Positions 39,011 through 51,600 of a stretch of DNA of 60,000 nucleotides are shown here, piece after piece. Position numbers and translations under genes: made by a program. This stretch comes from Antedon mediterranea (taxonomy: Eukaryota; Echinodermata; Crinoidea; Comatulida; Antedonidae): NCBI RefSeq assembly GCF_964355755.1, contig NC_092676.1:9594288-9654287 (forward strand), given 5' to 3'. Within the stretch, counting starts at the first letter, position 1. The number at the start of each line of letters is the position of its first letter. The notes below the pieces were generated by a model. That model had not been told where the DNA came from. It saw only the letters and a program-made list of their open reading frames with translations, and searched no databases.

Positions 39011-39587
39011 CTGGCACTTGCGGTGCAGCAGACAATTAGTCTGTTGTTATCCATTTAGTATTCTATGAACACAACTTGTTCGTTTGGAATTGATTTTGAG
39101 TGGTACCTCACTCATCTATGCTAACCCCATTTTAGGCCCTCCCTCGGGGGGTCTGGCGGGCCTTTTGCAGCAGAGAAAAAGTCTGTCGTTTGTGATACTG
39201 TTATAAGGATGCCAATGGGCATCCCATGGTGGTAAAATTAGGTGGTATCTCTCTCATCTAACCTGTGCCGATTTTTTAGCACGTTTCGGGGTCCCCCCGG
39301 TCTAGACGCAGCAGGGGGTACCCGGCAGACTCCCATTTTCATTCACTTCAAGTGACCCCCAACACACTCAAATAGTCAGATATTGGTACCTAGCTCATCT
39401 AACCAAATGTCTCTGGGCTGCCGGTCTATAACGCCATGGGACCCTTGGCTTATCAATGAATAATAAATACAGTACTACTTTTGTTCAATTGAAATCGGAA
39501 TCTGACCGTTTCATTAAATTGGGTGTGATTAGGCCTAAACATATAATAATTTATTAAAAAGGTACAATAAAAACAAATGCATCAGAG

Positions 39588-39890
39588 GCGTAAAGAACCC
39601 ACGGTCAATATCATGTAAAATATATATGGTATAAGCACTGTGGAAGGGGTCATTATTATTAAACTGGAAATTCGGCTTATCAACAAATAAATACTTTCGT
39701 TTAAAATGTAAAATAAGACTGCAAAATTGGGCTTATCAACAAATAAATACTTTTGTTCAAAATGTAAAATAAGACTGCACAATTGGGCTTATCAACAAAT
39801 AAAATATTTTTTTTCAAAATGTAAAATTAAGACTGGAAAATTGGGCTTATAAACAAATAAATACTTTTTTTCAAAATGTAAGAAAACATT
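39588..39890. repeat. Direct-repeat family flanking the giant element, right side
   Basis: Same order of blocks as 33286-33440, followed by about four tandem units of about 60 bp containing GGGCTTATCAACAAATAAAT. Confidence 0.75.
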
Positions 39891-39906
39891 TTTTAAATAT
39901 AATCCT

Positions 39907-40070
39907 TAAGCTCTGTCTATACTATCAAACTAAATATGATGTGCCCATATTATATAGACATGACGATGTCCACTACGATATTCGGGCATATCACTACCAT
40001 ATTTGGGCACATCACACTTTTTTTGTTAAACTAGTTGGGACAGTGTAGACACAGAACTATGTGATCGAAA
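39907..40070. mobile_element. Short MITE or hairpin element
   Basis: Imperfect inverted ends with GCTCTGTCTATACTATC..AAACTA and TTAAACTAG..CAGTGTAGACACAGAA, and inner GATGTGCCCATAT / ATATTTGGGCACATC. About 160 bp, non-coding. Confidence 0.6.
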
Positions 40071-42140
40071 CATAAGTCGGAATTGGACTGACGCGATTGA
40101 TTTAATTGGGTATTTTTATTAATGTAATGATTCATTAAAAACTATAATACCGATACGCGTTTGGTATTGATCAATGGTGCAAAAAACCCTGAGAAATAAT
40201 GGTATAACGCGATTTGGTGATAGCTTATCAATAATACAACCCATATACTATTATTATAAATACCTATTACAAATCCATTCATATAACTTTTCATCGCGAA
40301 CCGAAAATGTATAAATGTTATTCTACAGACAGTAATTATATATTCAAAAGCCATATTATTATTATTATCAATACCTAAATGCGATAGTAATAACCACATA
40401 AACATAAATTATACCCAATACAAGTTTGTGCGTTTAATTCTAGAAAGAAACGACTGTGCTGACAGGCCAATGACATAAATCACAAGTAAAGTCCCAATTG
40501 TTCACTTGCGTTTTGATTGGCCGACCTATTATATTAGATTAATGAAGACTGTCCAGTCAAAAAGTTACGCGGCGTTTTTTGTAAGAAATATTTCTTGTTT
40601 TATAATTAAATACTGATAAAAAAAGTCCAGAGTCTACATTTTGTACTATTATTTGGAACCACACATTTGAAACAGCGTTGGATGGCAAAAATGATGTCGA
40701 TTTTATTTATTTTTACTTTGACTTAAAAACGAATACAAAAATTTTGAAAACGTAATTGTTTTTTTATGTTACAAATAAATATTGATAAAAAAAACTATCC
40801 GAGTCCACATTTTTTAATTTTTTAATTAATTCGTAATTATTGTTGAGGCATGCAACGGCATATCTCTGATATCATAGCCTCTCCTCAACATCTCTGAACT
40901 ATTCAATGTTGATTTCCTTACAATCTTGGGTTGTTATGACCAAAATGCATAATTTTGCACTTTAATAATCAACAAATTGTTCTCTGTCTCCAGACCTTTA
41001 TAAATAGCGTTGACTTTCCGAGGTGTTGATGCCGAAAAAAATCTAGAGCACAGAGATCCGGGCCTCTATTTTTTGTTTGCCGAAAAATTAATTAATAAAG
41101 CAACATTTTAAAGAAACATAATAGTAAAAAAATTCAAATGTACTGATTCGATTGTCTGCATTTAATAATCATAATCTTAAAACCCAACACAAGAACCGAT
41201 GATTTAAAAGCTGCGAAAAACAAATATATTTATTGTTACACATTATTATTCTAATAATTATGTTTCCCCATGTTTCATCATTTAGGATTTGTGTGGGTGT
41301 GTGTGAGTGTGTTACAGGAATTTGTTAAAAATAAGCACCATGGTGGGGAAATTATTCAAATACATCAATATCATTTCTGTACAATAATACTAAATAGGCA
41401 TTATTTTTAAACAATATAAATATAAACGGTTTTTATGGTAAAATTGAGTTTGAAATTTTTTTCCCATGATTATTTTTTAGAATATATCATGCAGTCACTT
41501 TACCACCACCAAGCTCTTATTAATTCATTTTACTTTATAATAACGAAGGCAAATTACGGGAACATGACAAAAATAATAATTGATATCAGTGGAAAAAAGC
41601 TAAAATGACAAAATGAAAGTAAAACCAGCAGACCAGATTGAATTAACTGAGACAAGCGCTGCATGAGTGAACTGGAATTAAAGAAGAAAAAACCAAAGGA
41701 GGCACAGCTACTAGTAGAGGATAATGAAGATGTTGATTCAATATAATTATATTAATTATCAATGTAATATCAGAGAGCTTCAAACAAGTATGTTAAATGC
41801 AAATAACTTACCTCGGCTGTTGTGACATTGTTTGTGCCCTCTTCTTTGAATCTACAGGAACATGTCCTGTGTAGAATGGAACAGAGTAACAAATTGGTCA
41901 ATACTGTTGTCCAGTCATTTTTAAAGGCTCAGAGCTATGGGTGATGATACTGAGAGTATAATATTTTTAATACTTGGAATTTTAATGCTTTTGTATTATT
42001 TTGTCGAATTGTCTGTATCTAATCTGATACAAGATTTTTGTAATTTATTCTACACAGATGATGATACTGAGAACATTGTGTTTTAAGTTTTTGAATTTGC
42101 TGATGCTTCTGTTTTCTTTTGTATTGTATGTATTTTCTAT
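40071..42140. other. Intergenic, old repeat copies only
   Basis: 40650-40770 repeats the block seen at 30680-30800. A GGCATATCTCTGATATCATA hairpin-like sequence and CTCCTCAACATCTC words near 40845-40900 are reminiscent of hairpins at 15818. The remainder (40900-42140) is AT-rich without recognisable features. Confidence 0.4.
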
Positions 42141-42141
42141 G

Positions 42142-42200
42142 GTGTTAGGCTATGTAGCTATAGCTCCATGGTTAGGCTATGGAGCTATAGCTCCATGGGG
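42142..42200. repeat. 27-bp palindromic satellite, left part
   Basis: About two units of GGTTAGGCTATGGAGCTATA-GCTCCAT, continuing after an inserted element at 43033-43258. Confidence 0.85.
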
Positions 42201-42208
42201 GTGCAGGT

Positions 42209-43032
42209 CAAGTCGGCCCCAAACCGTCTCGGCCAAAGTCAAGTCGGCCCCACGTCAAGTCGGCCCCAAGTCAACTCGGCCTCAAGTCAACTCGGCCTCA
42301 AGTCAACTCGGCCTCACGTCAACTCGGCCAAAAACTAATCGGTCAACTCGGCCACAATAAAGTATGGAACGCAAAAAGTGCTTAATATTATTACGATTCT
42401 TACTATCCACGTTTTAAAAAAAATGAAGAAATAAAAAATATAATATCATATAAAAAAATGAACTCATTGCCGATATGAATAGAAGTACCCGCGTGTTACC
42501 AAAAAACACGTGCAGGTACCGTATTTTAGGAAATCGAAGACGGAGGCCTACGTTCCACCATTTGGCCATAGAAAAAATGATCGTACATCGTTTTTGTGCA
42601 TGATTTGCGTTTTTAAAAAAAGGGGAATCCCCCGGTCAGCGAAAACACGTAGCAGTTGTAGATATCGAAAAAGCTGGCAAACGCGCAGGGAGGCTCAGCT
42701 AAGAAATTTTATTAAACGTAAATAATTAAAGGAAAGTTGGTGAAATCATTCCTATTTTTTTTGCTAAATATATTATTGTCTAAATAATAATATTCATTAA
42801 AAGTCAGAATTATTCATAGTTAAAAAAGAAGAAATATTATTTTATCAATCCCCTTTATTTGCACTTTTTGCGTTCCATACTTTAACGGGGCCGAGTTGAC
42901 CGATTATTTTTTGGCCGAGTTGACGTGAGGCCGAGTTGACTTGAGGCCGAGTTGACTTGAGGCCGAGTTGACTGGGGCCGACATGACTTGGGGCCGACTT
43001 TACTTTGGCCGAGACGGTTTAGGGCCGACTTG
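42209..43032. mobile_element. TIR element with repeat-built termini (GGCCGAGTTGAC family)
   Basis: Ends CAAGTCGGCCCCAAACCGTC / GACGGTTTAGGGCCGACTTG. Each arm of about 180 bp is made of roughly seven degenerate copies of a 16-17-bp GGCCGAGTTGACTTGA unit and closes with CTTTTTGCGTTCCATACTTT. CTCCATGG occurs on both sides, but because the flank is itself a satellite containing that word, it cannot be called a target duplication. No transposase was recognised; one internal frame (42510-42725) is unassigned. Confidence 0.75.
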
Positions 43033-43258
43033 CTCCATGGTTAGGCTATGGAGCTATAGCTCCATGGTTAGGCTATGTAGCTATAGCTCCATGGTTAGGC
43101 TATGGAGCTATAGCTCCATGGTTAGGCTAGCTCCATGATGGTTAGGCTATGTAGCTATAGCTCCATGGTTAGGCTATGGAGCTATAGCTCCATGGTTAGG
43201 CTATGGAGCTATAGCTCCATGGTTAGGCTATGGAGCTATAGCTCCATGGTTAGGCTAT
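43033..43258. repeat. 27-bp palindromic satellite, right part
   Basis: About eight units. Most contain the perfect 18-bp palindrome ATGGAGCTATAGCTCCAT; some have ATGTAGCTATAGCTCCAT. A similar sequence with a small central change occurs once at about 49107. Confidence 0.85.
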
Positions 43259-43479
43259 GCTGAAATAAAAGATTATTGATTGATAAAATAAATAATAATA
43301 AACGACAAGTAACAATAAGTAGTATGTGAACGCAAACATATTTCCTTTCTGTTTTTGTTTGTAGGGTATCAGCAATATACATATATTTTGCCTATATTTG
43401 TATTTATATTTTAATGTAAAAACGAATGTTACATGATGATGCGTTTATTTATAGCTAGCGCGATTGTATTGCGTTTGAC

Positions 43480-44314
43480 CAAAGAATATATATCACAAGA
43501 ATGAGTAATCCGCGATTTTCCCTGTAACAGTAATATTGTCCATGTGGTAGGGCGCCGCCATAAGTGTGGATGTATCTGGGATGTATACAACTTTTTGTGA
43601 CGGTTTCACTAATCAAAGGCTAGACCACCGGTAGTATTTTCATGATAAAAAATGTTATCAACTACATGCCAACATCATGTTAAATACTATTTGGATATTT
43701 AATTGTTCGTTTTATGCAATTTATTTAGTAAAAACTGCCGTATAAACAGTTTGCTTTATCAACCGGGCGCTACAATAGCGTGACCGGGCGTGTTGGTGTT
43801 TACGCGTTTTCACGAACGATAGTTTAATAATATTCCTATATTTAACTTGTTTCTGGTAAAACAAATAAATGTTAATGACATTTAACATTTTATCCTAATA
43901 ATAACATGTATTTTATACTAATTTATATCATATAAACAATACTTAATTTACCGGGCGTAGAGTAGTACGCGGCAATGGTAAAGAATAGGCCAGTCCAGAG
44001 TAACGTTGTTGATTTTGGTGTTGCTGTGTTAGGCCTTTTTTGTGAACTAATTTAGCATGTTAGTAAATAATTGTCTGTAAAAGTGAATGTACACTAGTTT
44101 GTTAATAAATATGTATTATAAAATAGTTTACAATTGCGAAATATATTATCATAATTCTATTTAATGTGACATGTATAATATCTATTAAATCAAGTCTTAT
44201 TTAGTATGTATACATCCGCCCTTATGAGGGCGGGCATCACTCTCTGGAGCTCTCTGTTACAAATTTCTCATGCAAAAATCGCGGAATACTCATTCTTGTG
44301 ATATATATTCTTTG
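43480..44314. mobile_element. 0.83-kb MITE, copy 1
   Basis: Ends CAAAGAATATATATCACAAG / CTTGTGATATATATTCTTTG, with GTTTGAC on both sides (43473-43479, 44315-44321). The inverted ends continue through AATGAGTA..CGCGATTTT. Nearly identical by eye to the copy at 49750-50572. Non-coding. A 7-8-bp duplication suggests a hAT- or P-like source. Confidence 0.85.
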
Positions 44315-45466
44315 GTTTGACCAAGAGTGTTTGGTTTGGTATAGTCTTTGGTTGTTTGACCTGTCAAAATAAATTGACAGATTATTAAAAAGTAGCGCAA
44401 CTAGAGGGCGCTTCAAGCGATCGCGCGAACAGCTGATTTCTCAATAAACACACGAGAAGAGTCTGCAGTCGACACAGTGTGTGATTTTGTGCAGTCGTCT
44501 CGAAAATTGAATTTGGTTTCGGGTGAAAAAATGTATATTACGAAATAGAATCAGAAACTCAAGGATAGTTAGTAATTATTATATGTATTAGTACTTAATT
44601 TTAAGTAAATAAAGTAGATAATATTTACATGTGTAGGCGAAATATTCCGTTAGAGAGGTAGGACAAAGCCTGCCTGGCCTAGCCTAGCTAGGCTGGCCGG
44701 TCTGCTGGCCTTTCTAACTAGGCTAGGCCTAGGCCTATACCAATCATGATGTGAATTATTAGACGAGAATCCCATTAGACCACTATCCGGCCAGGCCTAG
44801 CTAGGTGGTACTGTAGGTTGGTAAGGTTACATTCTGCTACCCACGGCACCAATATAAAATTGCATACCACACTTTGCACAAAGCCTGGACCTGGTCCTTC
44901 CTGCTGTGTGTGTTTCTCTTTGATGCTGGATAAAATCAGGAGGAAGAATAATTTCTGATACATTAATATTAAATTAAAATACAGGCCTAGGCCTAGATAG
45001 GCTAGGCAGTAAAGAAAAGGTAGGTTAAAGAAGCCTGGTTTATTTTTGTTTTATTGATATGAAATTATACCATGAAACTAAACTTCCTATATGCCGGTAG
45101 ATTTTTAATGTACAGGTAAAAAGGCGAGTACAGCCAGTGGGTAGAACAAATCACATCATGTACAGTTTGGTATACAGTAATTAGTAGTCAGCTTTTATTT
45201 TAATTTAAATGTTTCTTTTGGTTTTAATCACCAACAATAGACACAGATTTCTATTTTGTGATTGCTATCTCTTCACTTTTAGTAGGGAGTCAATTAATAA
45301 GCTATTATACGACTGAACGGTGATGGTTTCCTGTCATACAATTTGTTAGATTCTAAAAATGAATTCGTTCTTTGTTCTCACAGACCTATCGCAAGTCCAT
45401 ACTGAGGCAAAACGAAGCTTTAACTTACTGGTACATTATCTAATCAAAGTATAAAGGACAAACAAT
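44315..45466 (+). promoter_or_regulatory. Region upstream of the zinc transporter, promoter not resolved
   Basis: Contains TAGGCCTA clusters at 44640-44740 and 44985-45015. No clear TATA box was seen, and I found no metal-response-element core (TGCRCNC) by eye, though such elements are expected for a ZnT1-type gene. A 5' UTR exon could lie here. Confidence 0.3.
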
Positions 45467-45643
45467 ATGGGACGTTTCTCAGGAAAATCATGTCGTCTTA
45501 TTTGTATGATGGTGATGACATCAATATTTTTTATAGCAGAGATAACGACGGGTTACATTACCGATTCAATGGCTCTTGTTGCCGATTCATTCCACATGCT
45601 TTCGGATATTGTTTCGTTAATAGTTGGTTTTGTGGCAATAAAG
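45467..45643 (+). CDS. SLC30A1: Zinc transporter exon 1 (TM1-TM2)
   Basis: ATG to ATAAAG|gtgaga, 59 codons, phase 0. It encodes MGRFSGKSCRLICMM at the start and ADSFHMLSDIVSLIVGFVAI at the end. The His and Asp of HMLSD are half of the transport zinc site. Confidence 0.92.
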
Positions 45644-48600
45644 GTGAGATATTTTTTGTTATTGACATAATTGTTACATTTATGCATTTATTCAATTGTA
45701 TGACGCACTGTATGACCCCCGAAAGAGGTGCGTCATTTGTCCGAGGTGATTCATTTGTCCGACAATGTGCATCATACTTTATACATACCATGATGCACCC
45801 CTGTGTAATAAGTCAAGTCAAGTATCATTTATTGTCATTTGTTTTAAGAAAAAACATAGAACTTCTGTTTGCTCTGTTGGCGGAGCACAATATCCAACGA
45901 ACACAACACAAACTCTAAACAAAAAGAAGTGACTTACCTTTTAACTCGAAAACTGTACCCATTTTTAAATTAGTGACGGACATTTTAGAATTTAACAATG
46001 ATGCACCATATAACTGTCTTTGACGTTCCCTTCAATGACGACTTGTTGACCCTGATTGCTTCTTAACCTGGGTGGATGGTAAAGTGACGGACATTGATGT
46101 ACTACCGTTCATTACTGTACAGTACTATTAGGTTTTTTTATGCACCCTCTCCATCATTAATTATTTGTAAATGACGCATCTCTCCCGTACAGTACCATTG
46201 ATCTGACAAAAAGTATCTTTGCAGTAAAATGAAAACATAGGAAATACATCGCCTTCCATTTCCCTATGCCATTAAAAAAATATTAGTATAGTAGTATAAT
46301 AGTAGGAGTTGGATAGCCGAGTGGTTAGGACACTTGACTGTCATACAGATTATAGACCCGGGTTCAATTCCCGACATCTCCCAGTCCACTCGGCTGTAAA
46401 TGAGTACCTAGTTGAAAATACTAGGGAGAAAAGAAGCGGCGTGGAAAGGAACCGGCCACCCTACCACATAATGCCAAGGCTTAGTACAATGAGCTCCTAA
46501 CAGCTTATTCCCTACGTTCAGAATGAACACGGGACTCACCTCACCCATAATAGTATTACAGTAGTATATAATATATTTAGTAGTATGTAAAACCTCCAAT
46601 CTTTAAAAGAAGCCTTCTTCTTCGGGTTTGAAATAAAGTAATCTCAAAAAGAAGCCCATCTAGATAGTAAACCCATTGGGCTTCTTTTCAAGATAGTATG
46701 GGCTTCTTTTTGAGGTACAGTACAGAAAGAAATTACTGCAACTTTTCCTATGAGCTGGTTTTTTGGTCACATGGCATGAAACGTGTTACTTTGTTGTTGA
46801 CCGCTCACATGTTTATAATAACTCAGTACGGCCGCCGGGGGTTGATACACTTTATCAGTGCACGTTTGAGGATGGCTGCTCTGACGATAAGGTCGTGTTA
46901 TGTACCGGGATTTTTTGGGCCACATGACTCTCTAAACTGTGCCCATGTCTCACATGTTTTTCAAATTCTGGACCTTTTTCTTTACAACAATGCTGTAATA
47001 ATAACTAAATATAGGCCTATTTCTTAACATGGAATATGTGCATTGTCCATGCTTCTAAAGGCGATGACAATGGTGTTTATTAACTTTGCAAACCACCCTA
47101 CGATTTCAAACAATAATTTGTAATCTACGAACAATACTTTGTAAGCTACTGTACGTCAGAACAATTATTACGCGTAGACTACAAAAGGTTGCTCGTAGAT
47201 ACAAAGTAATTTCTTACTGTAATGTAGACTATATTTTTGAAGTTCAAATGAATTGGAATGTGTATGATCATGTTGTTCATATTACTGGCTTACAATCCTA
47301 AACAATGACCTACAGCCCTTAATTATCTGAACATTCATAGTCTTATGTGTTGATTATTTTCCAAAGAGTACTTTGATTGCATCTTGTATATTCTTCGTTG
47401 CCAAATATATTGGAATGGAATGTTTCAAAAATCATATTATGGTATAGCAATTCACAAATTGACAGCATTCAATTGGAAAAGAAGCAACCCCCCCCCCCCC
47501 ACCCCCTACTTCTTTAGTTTGCAAAAGTAATCTTGAATTTGAAAAGAAGCCTATCTCAAAAAGAAACCTACTCGAAAAGAAGCTCACCTTAAAGGAAGTC
47601 CTAGAAAATTTGAATCCCATGGGCTTCTTTTCGAGGTTACGGTATGCACTGTGCAGTATAAAGTACAACCATTGCAACTACATCGATTAATAATATTTAT
47701 ATCTTGTTTTTAGGAAGCACTGAAGCAGATCTAAGTTTATTGTTGAAATATTCTGTTTTGATAAAGATAGTACAGTATGTCAGGAATTTCTCCTGTGATT
47801 TCCTTAGTTTTGTTTACTTTCAATAGTTCCTGTAAATTAAATTATAATGAAATTTAAAAAAAAATAATTAATTTTCAAGTCTTTTATTATATATAATATT
47901 TAATAAATTTGCATTACATAATATTAAATTAGGCCTACTCAGGGAGGAATTTTCTCCATGGCCTATTCAAATTGTGAATAGCCACTTAATTAAAAACACC
48001 ACACACAGGAAAAAAGGTACTATATCATGTACTGTAAGCATTAAAAAAAATCCATGTTCTATGCACAAATATGTCTGACAATTATTGTGTGGTTACAATG
48101 TTGTCCAGATTAAAACCAGAGTGATTGTTTTATATTTACAATAACCCCTCCTTTGAGACATCCCAAGTAAATAAACACTGAGGATCACTGTGGGTTTTAT
48201 TTTATTGTTATTTATTTGGTAACTGTCCGTTCAGTACATATTTTTAAAACTACAGACTTATATTAAAATATCTGGTAGCTATTTTACCTATTGTTATTGA
48301 TGATCGTTCAGGCGTGCAATCGGCCAGTCTAGTCCAGCAGCAGCTAGCATTAAAATAACTCATTGTTTACTTGACATGCTGATAGTGATAATGACTTCAT
48401 TAAATAAACAATTATTATACACTGAAAGCCGTTCAACGCAACGCAAATGGAAAAACAACATGTTGAATGCATTGGGATTTTTTCAATAATTCTGTCCTGT
48501 ACTGTACTAAAGGAAGGGGGAATATATTTAACACTTTACTGCCAACTCATATTCTTTTTTTGTTTTTTATTTTAGGTTTCAAAACTTCAAACTTCCCGTA

Positions 48601-51600
48601 ACACCTACGGATGGGTAAGGGCTGAAATCGTTGGGGCGCTTGTGAATGGCGTATTTCTGGTTGCTTTATGTTTCACGATATTCGTTGAAGCATTACAGCG
48701 TTTTATAGAGAAAGAAATTGAAGTTCAGCAGCCGAAACTTGTTCTTGGCGTTGGTACAGCAGGCCTTGTCGTTAATCTACTTGGACTCGTTTTGTTCAGT
48801 TCACATGGTAATTGTTTTCTTTTTTTGTGTCAGAAAAAAAATTCATTCAACACCCCTGTCACACAATGGATCCATCCATTTACTCCTAGGGTTGCAAAAT
48901 AGTGTTGGTGCAGTAGTCTATGAATAAGTGCTCTTAGTCTTACCTGAGGGTATGTTCAGACCTACGGAGTTATGCTTTCGTATCACAGCCAAGGTCATAT
49001 TTTAATGAGCGTCGTAAGAGCAAAGTGTTCAGATTCATTGCAACGAAGTTGCGTTACAAACGGATATGATGTCACTCGCTGGCGATTCTCTAACGCACGC
49101 ATAGACCATGGAGCTATAAAAGCTCCATGCATAGACCTACCTAATTCGGCATTATCGATTGGTTGTCAGGCATACCAACCAGCCGATCGTTTTGGGGTTT
49201 GGGTTTATATTTGGTCTATGACCTAAAATATCATTTATGGCAGAAAAATGTTCAAATCCCATACTTGCACCGGCTCCAGATTTATTTACTCGGTCTTTCG
49301 CCCGCTTTATACGACGACCCATTCAATTTCGTTTGGATATTAAATCCTTCTTTATGAGGATGGCCCATCTGCTAACATGTCCGCCATGTCGTTGAACACA
49401 GACATCTTGTTGCCGGTGCTTTTATGCCAGTTTTTCACTTCCAACCGATCTCTGAACTCTTCCCCACAATGAAATAAGGTATTTTTCTTCGGTTTCTCGC
49501 CAATGCGCACGCTTCGATGACATTTTAAATTAATTAATATAATAATATTAATAATAATAATACTGTATAGTGTAACAACAAAAGGTATGATTTTTTTGCA
49601 CGTTCACCGATCACAACAAATGGATCAGCTTGGCTATACGATGAGGAGCACATGTCACGATGTGATGTGGCGAATATTGTAATTTGATTGGCTAGATATC
49701 TAACCTAGGTCATATTCATCGACATCGACTTTCGTATTGTAAGCGACGTCAAAGAATATCACAAGAATGAGTAATCCGCGATTTTCCCTGTAACAGTAAT
49801 ATTGTCCATGTGGTAGGGCGCCGCCATAAGTGTGGATGTATCTGGGATGTATACAACTTTTTGTAACGGTTTCACTAATCAAAGGCTGGACCACCGGTAG
49901 TATTTTCATGATAAAAAATGTTATCAACTACATGCCAACATCATGTTAAATACTTTTTGGATATTTAATTTTTCGTTTTATGCAATTTATTTAGTAAAAA
50001 CTGCCGTATAAACAGTTTGCTTTATCAACCGGGCGCTACGATAGCGTGACCGGGCGTGTTGGTGTTTACGCGTTTTCACGTAGGATAGTTTAATAATATT
50101 CCTATATTTAACCTGTTTCTGGTAAAACAAATAAATGTTAATGACATTTAACATTTTGTCCTATTAATAACATGTATTTTATACTAATTTATATCATAAA
50201 AACAATACTTAATTTACCGGGCGTAGAGTAGTACACGGCAATGGTAAAGAATAGGCCGTGCTGAGTAACGATTTGTTGATTTTTGGTGTTGCTGTGTTAG
50301 GCCTTTTTTGTGAACTAACTTAGCATGTTAGTAAATAATTGTCTGTAAAAGTGAATGTACACTAGTTTGTTAATAAATATGTATTATAAAATAGTTTACA
50401 ATTGCAAAACTATTATCATAATTCTATTTAATGTGACATGTATAATATCTATTAAATCAAGTCTTATTTAGTATGTATACATCCGCATCAGGCATCACTC
50501 TCTGGAGTTCTCTGTTACAAATTTCTCATGCAAAAATCGCGGAATACTCATTCTTGTGATATATATTCTTTGGCGACGTCCACTAAACTCATATCTTGAG
50601 CTTTCGTAGCGTACGAAATATCAGTGTCGTACGAGGTGGCTTCCACTAATCTTTTCCTGGTTCAGACCTATGGACTTGTACGCCGCGTACAATACGAAAG
50701 CATAACTCCGTAGGTCTGAACAGGCCCTGAGTTAACTGACATTGACACTGATTCAATATCTCTCCCAGACAGAATTTAATTTGAATACAATATGGCTGAA
50801 TCTTTTAACTACTTAGAATAGATGTCAAATTATGTTATTTATTTGTCTGGTGTACAGTAACAACAGCTGTTGTACAGTAATTGTATTATGGTTGTAAACA
50901 TACTTAAATCATGGATGAATTGATAACTTCCTAGTTTTAATTGATGCTTATTAGTATATTACATAATCTGCTGATTAATTATTATACTAAATTGTGAAAC
51001 TTTAATTAAAGACTTTTCACTTGGATGAACATCCTTCCATTTCAATCATTCTTTTCTTAGATTATTTATATTTAATTAGTTACTCCATGGAGAAATTTTT
51101 CTCCATGGTTACTCCATGGTTCCGCACTCGTCTAGGGTGAACTGTTTTTTTCCGAAATTGCATTCTTTCTGCCATTTTTCATGGTCGCGTTTTTAAAAAT
51201 AAAATCACACTCACATTTAGAGTATTATGCATTTTTCGTTTGATAACCTAACTCGTTATAAATGTAGATAATATGGTTGAAATATCATGGTAGCTGGAAG
51301 CAATTAAAATCACTTATTGTTTTCATTTAATGACTTCTATCTAGATTGACCTTATTTTTATTTATTTCCACTGATTTTAGTTTATTATTAATTCAATAAT
51401 ATTTTATTACACAAGTGACTGCAAAATTGCCCTAAGCTATATATTTTATCAATTTGTTGATGTCATGGTGCAATGGTTCAGGCATCATGGTTTAGTAAAA
51501 ACTGCTGTTGCATTGTGCCTGTTTATCTTTTGTACTTAAATTGTATAAAATTCTTTATAATTTAACTCTGAACTTAACTCTGAACTATTTTTCTAATAAT

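Larger units (their letters stand above)
33755..39428. mobile_element. Giant inverted-repeat (foldback) element carrying a defective Penelope-like core
   Basis: Ends TAGACCGGCAGCCCAGAGAC / CTCTGGGCTGCCGGTCTA, flanked by TAA on both sides (33752-33754, 39429-39431), consistent with a 3-bp target duplication. The left arm (33755 to about 35312) is the inverted copy of the right arm (about 37886 to 39428), roughly 1.55 kb each. Each arm contains, from outside inward, a GC-rich GGTACCC/TCTAGACGCAGCAGGGG block, three to four tandem units of about 150 bp, a LINE ORF2 C-terminal remnant, and a hammerhead-like sequence. The 2.57-kb spacer holds minus-strand Penelope-like coding remnants. Confidence 0.8.

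Noticed and set aside
42058-42360. 100-aa open frame rich in STRPQ
   Set aside because: It reads through the palindromic satellite and the GGCCGAGTTGAC repeat arm; not a protein gene.
42199-43040. CTCCATGG as an 8-bp target-site duplication of the repeat-ended element
   Set aside because: The word is part of the surrounding satellite unit, so its presence on both sides is expected without duplication.
45490-45918. 142-aa plus-strand frame overlapping the transporter start
   Set aside because: Overlaps exon 1 in another frame and runs into intron 1; exon 1 is clearly read in the frame starting at 45467.
46303-46380. Functional tRNA gene
   Set aside because: Good A and B boxes and acceptor pairing, but the anticodon arm is poor and the sequence runs straight into a SINE body.
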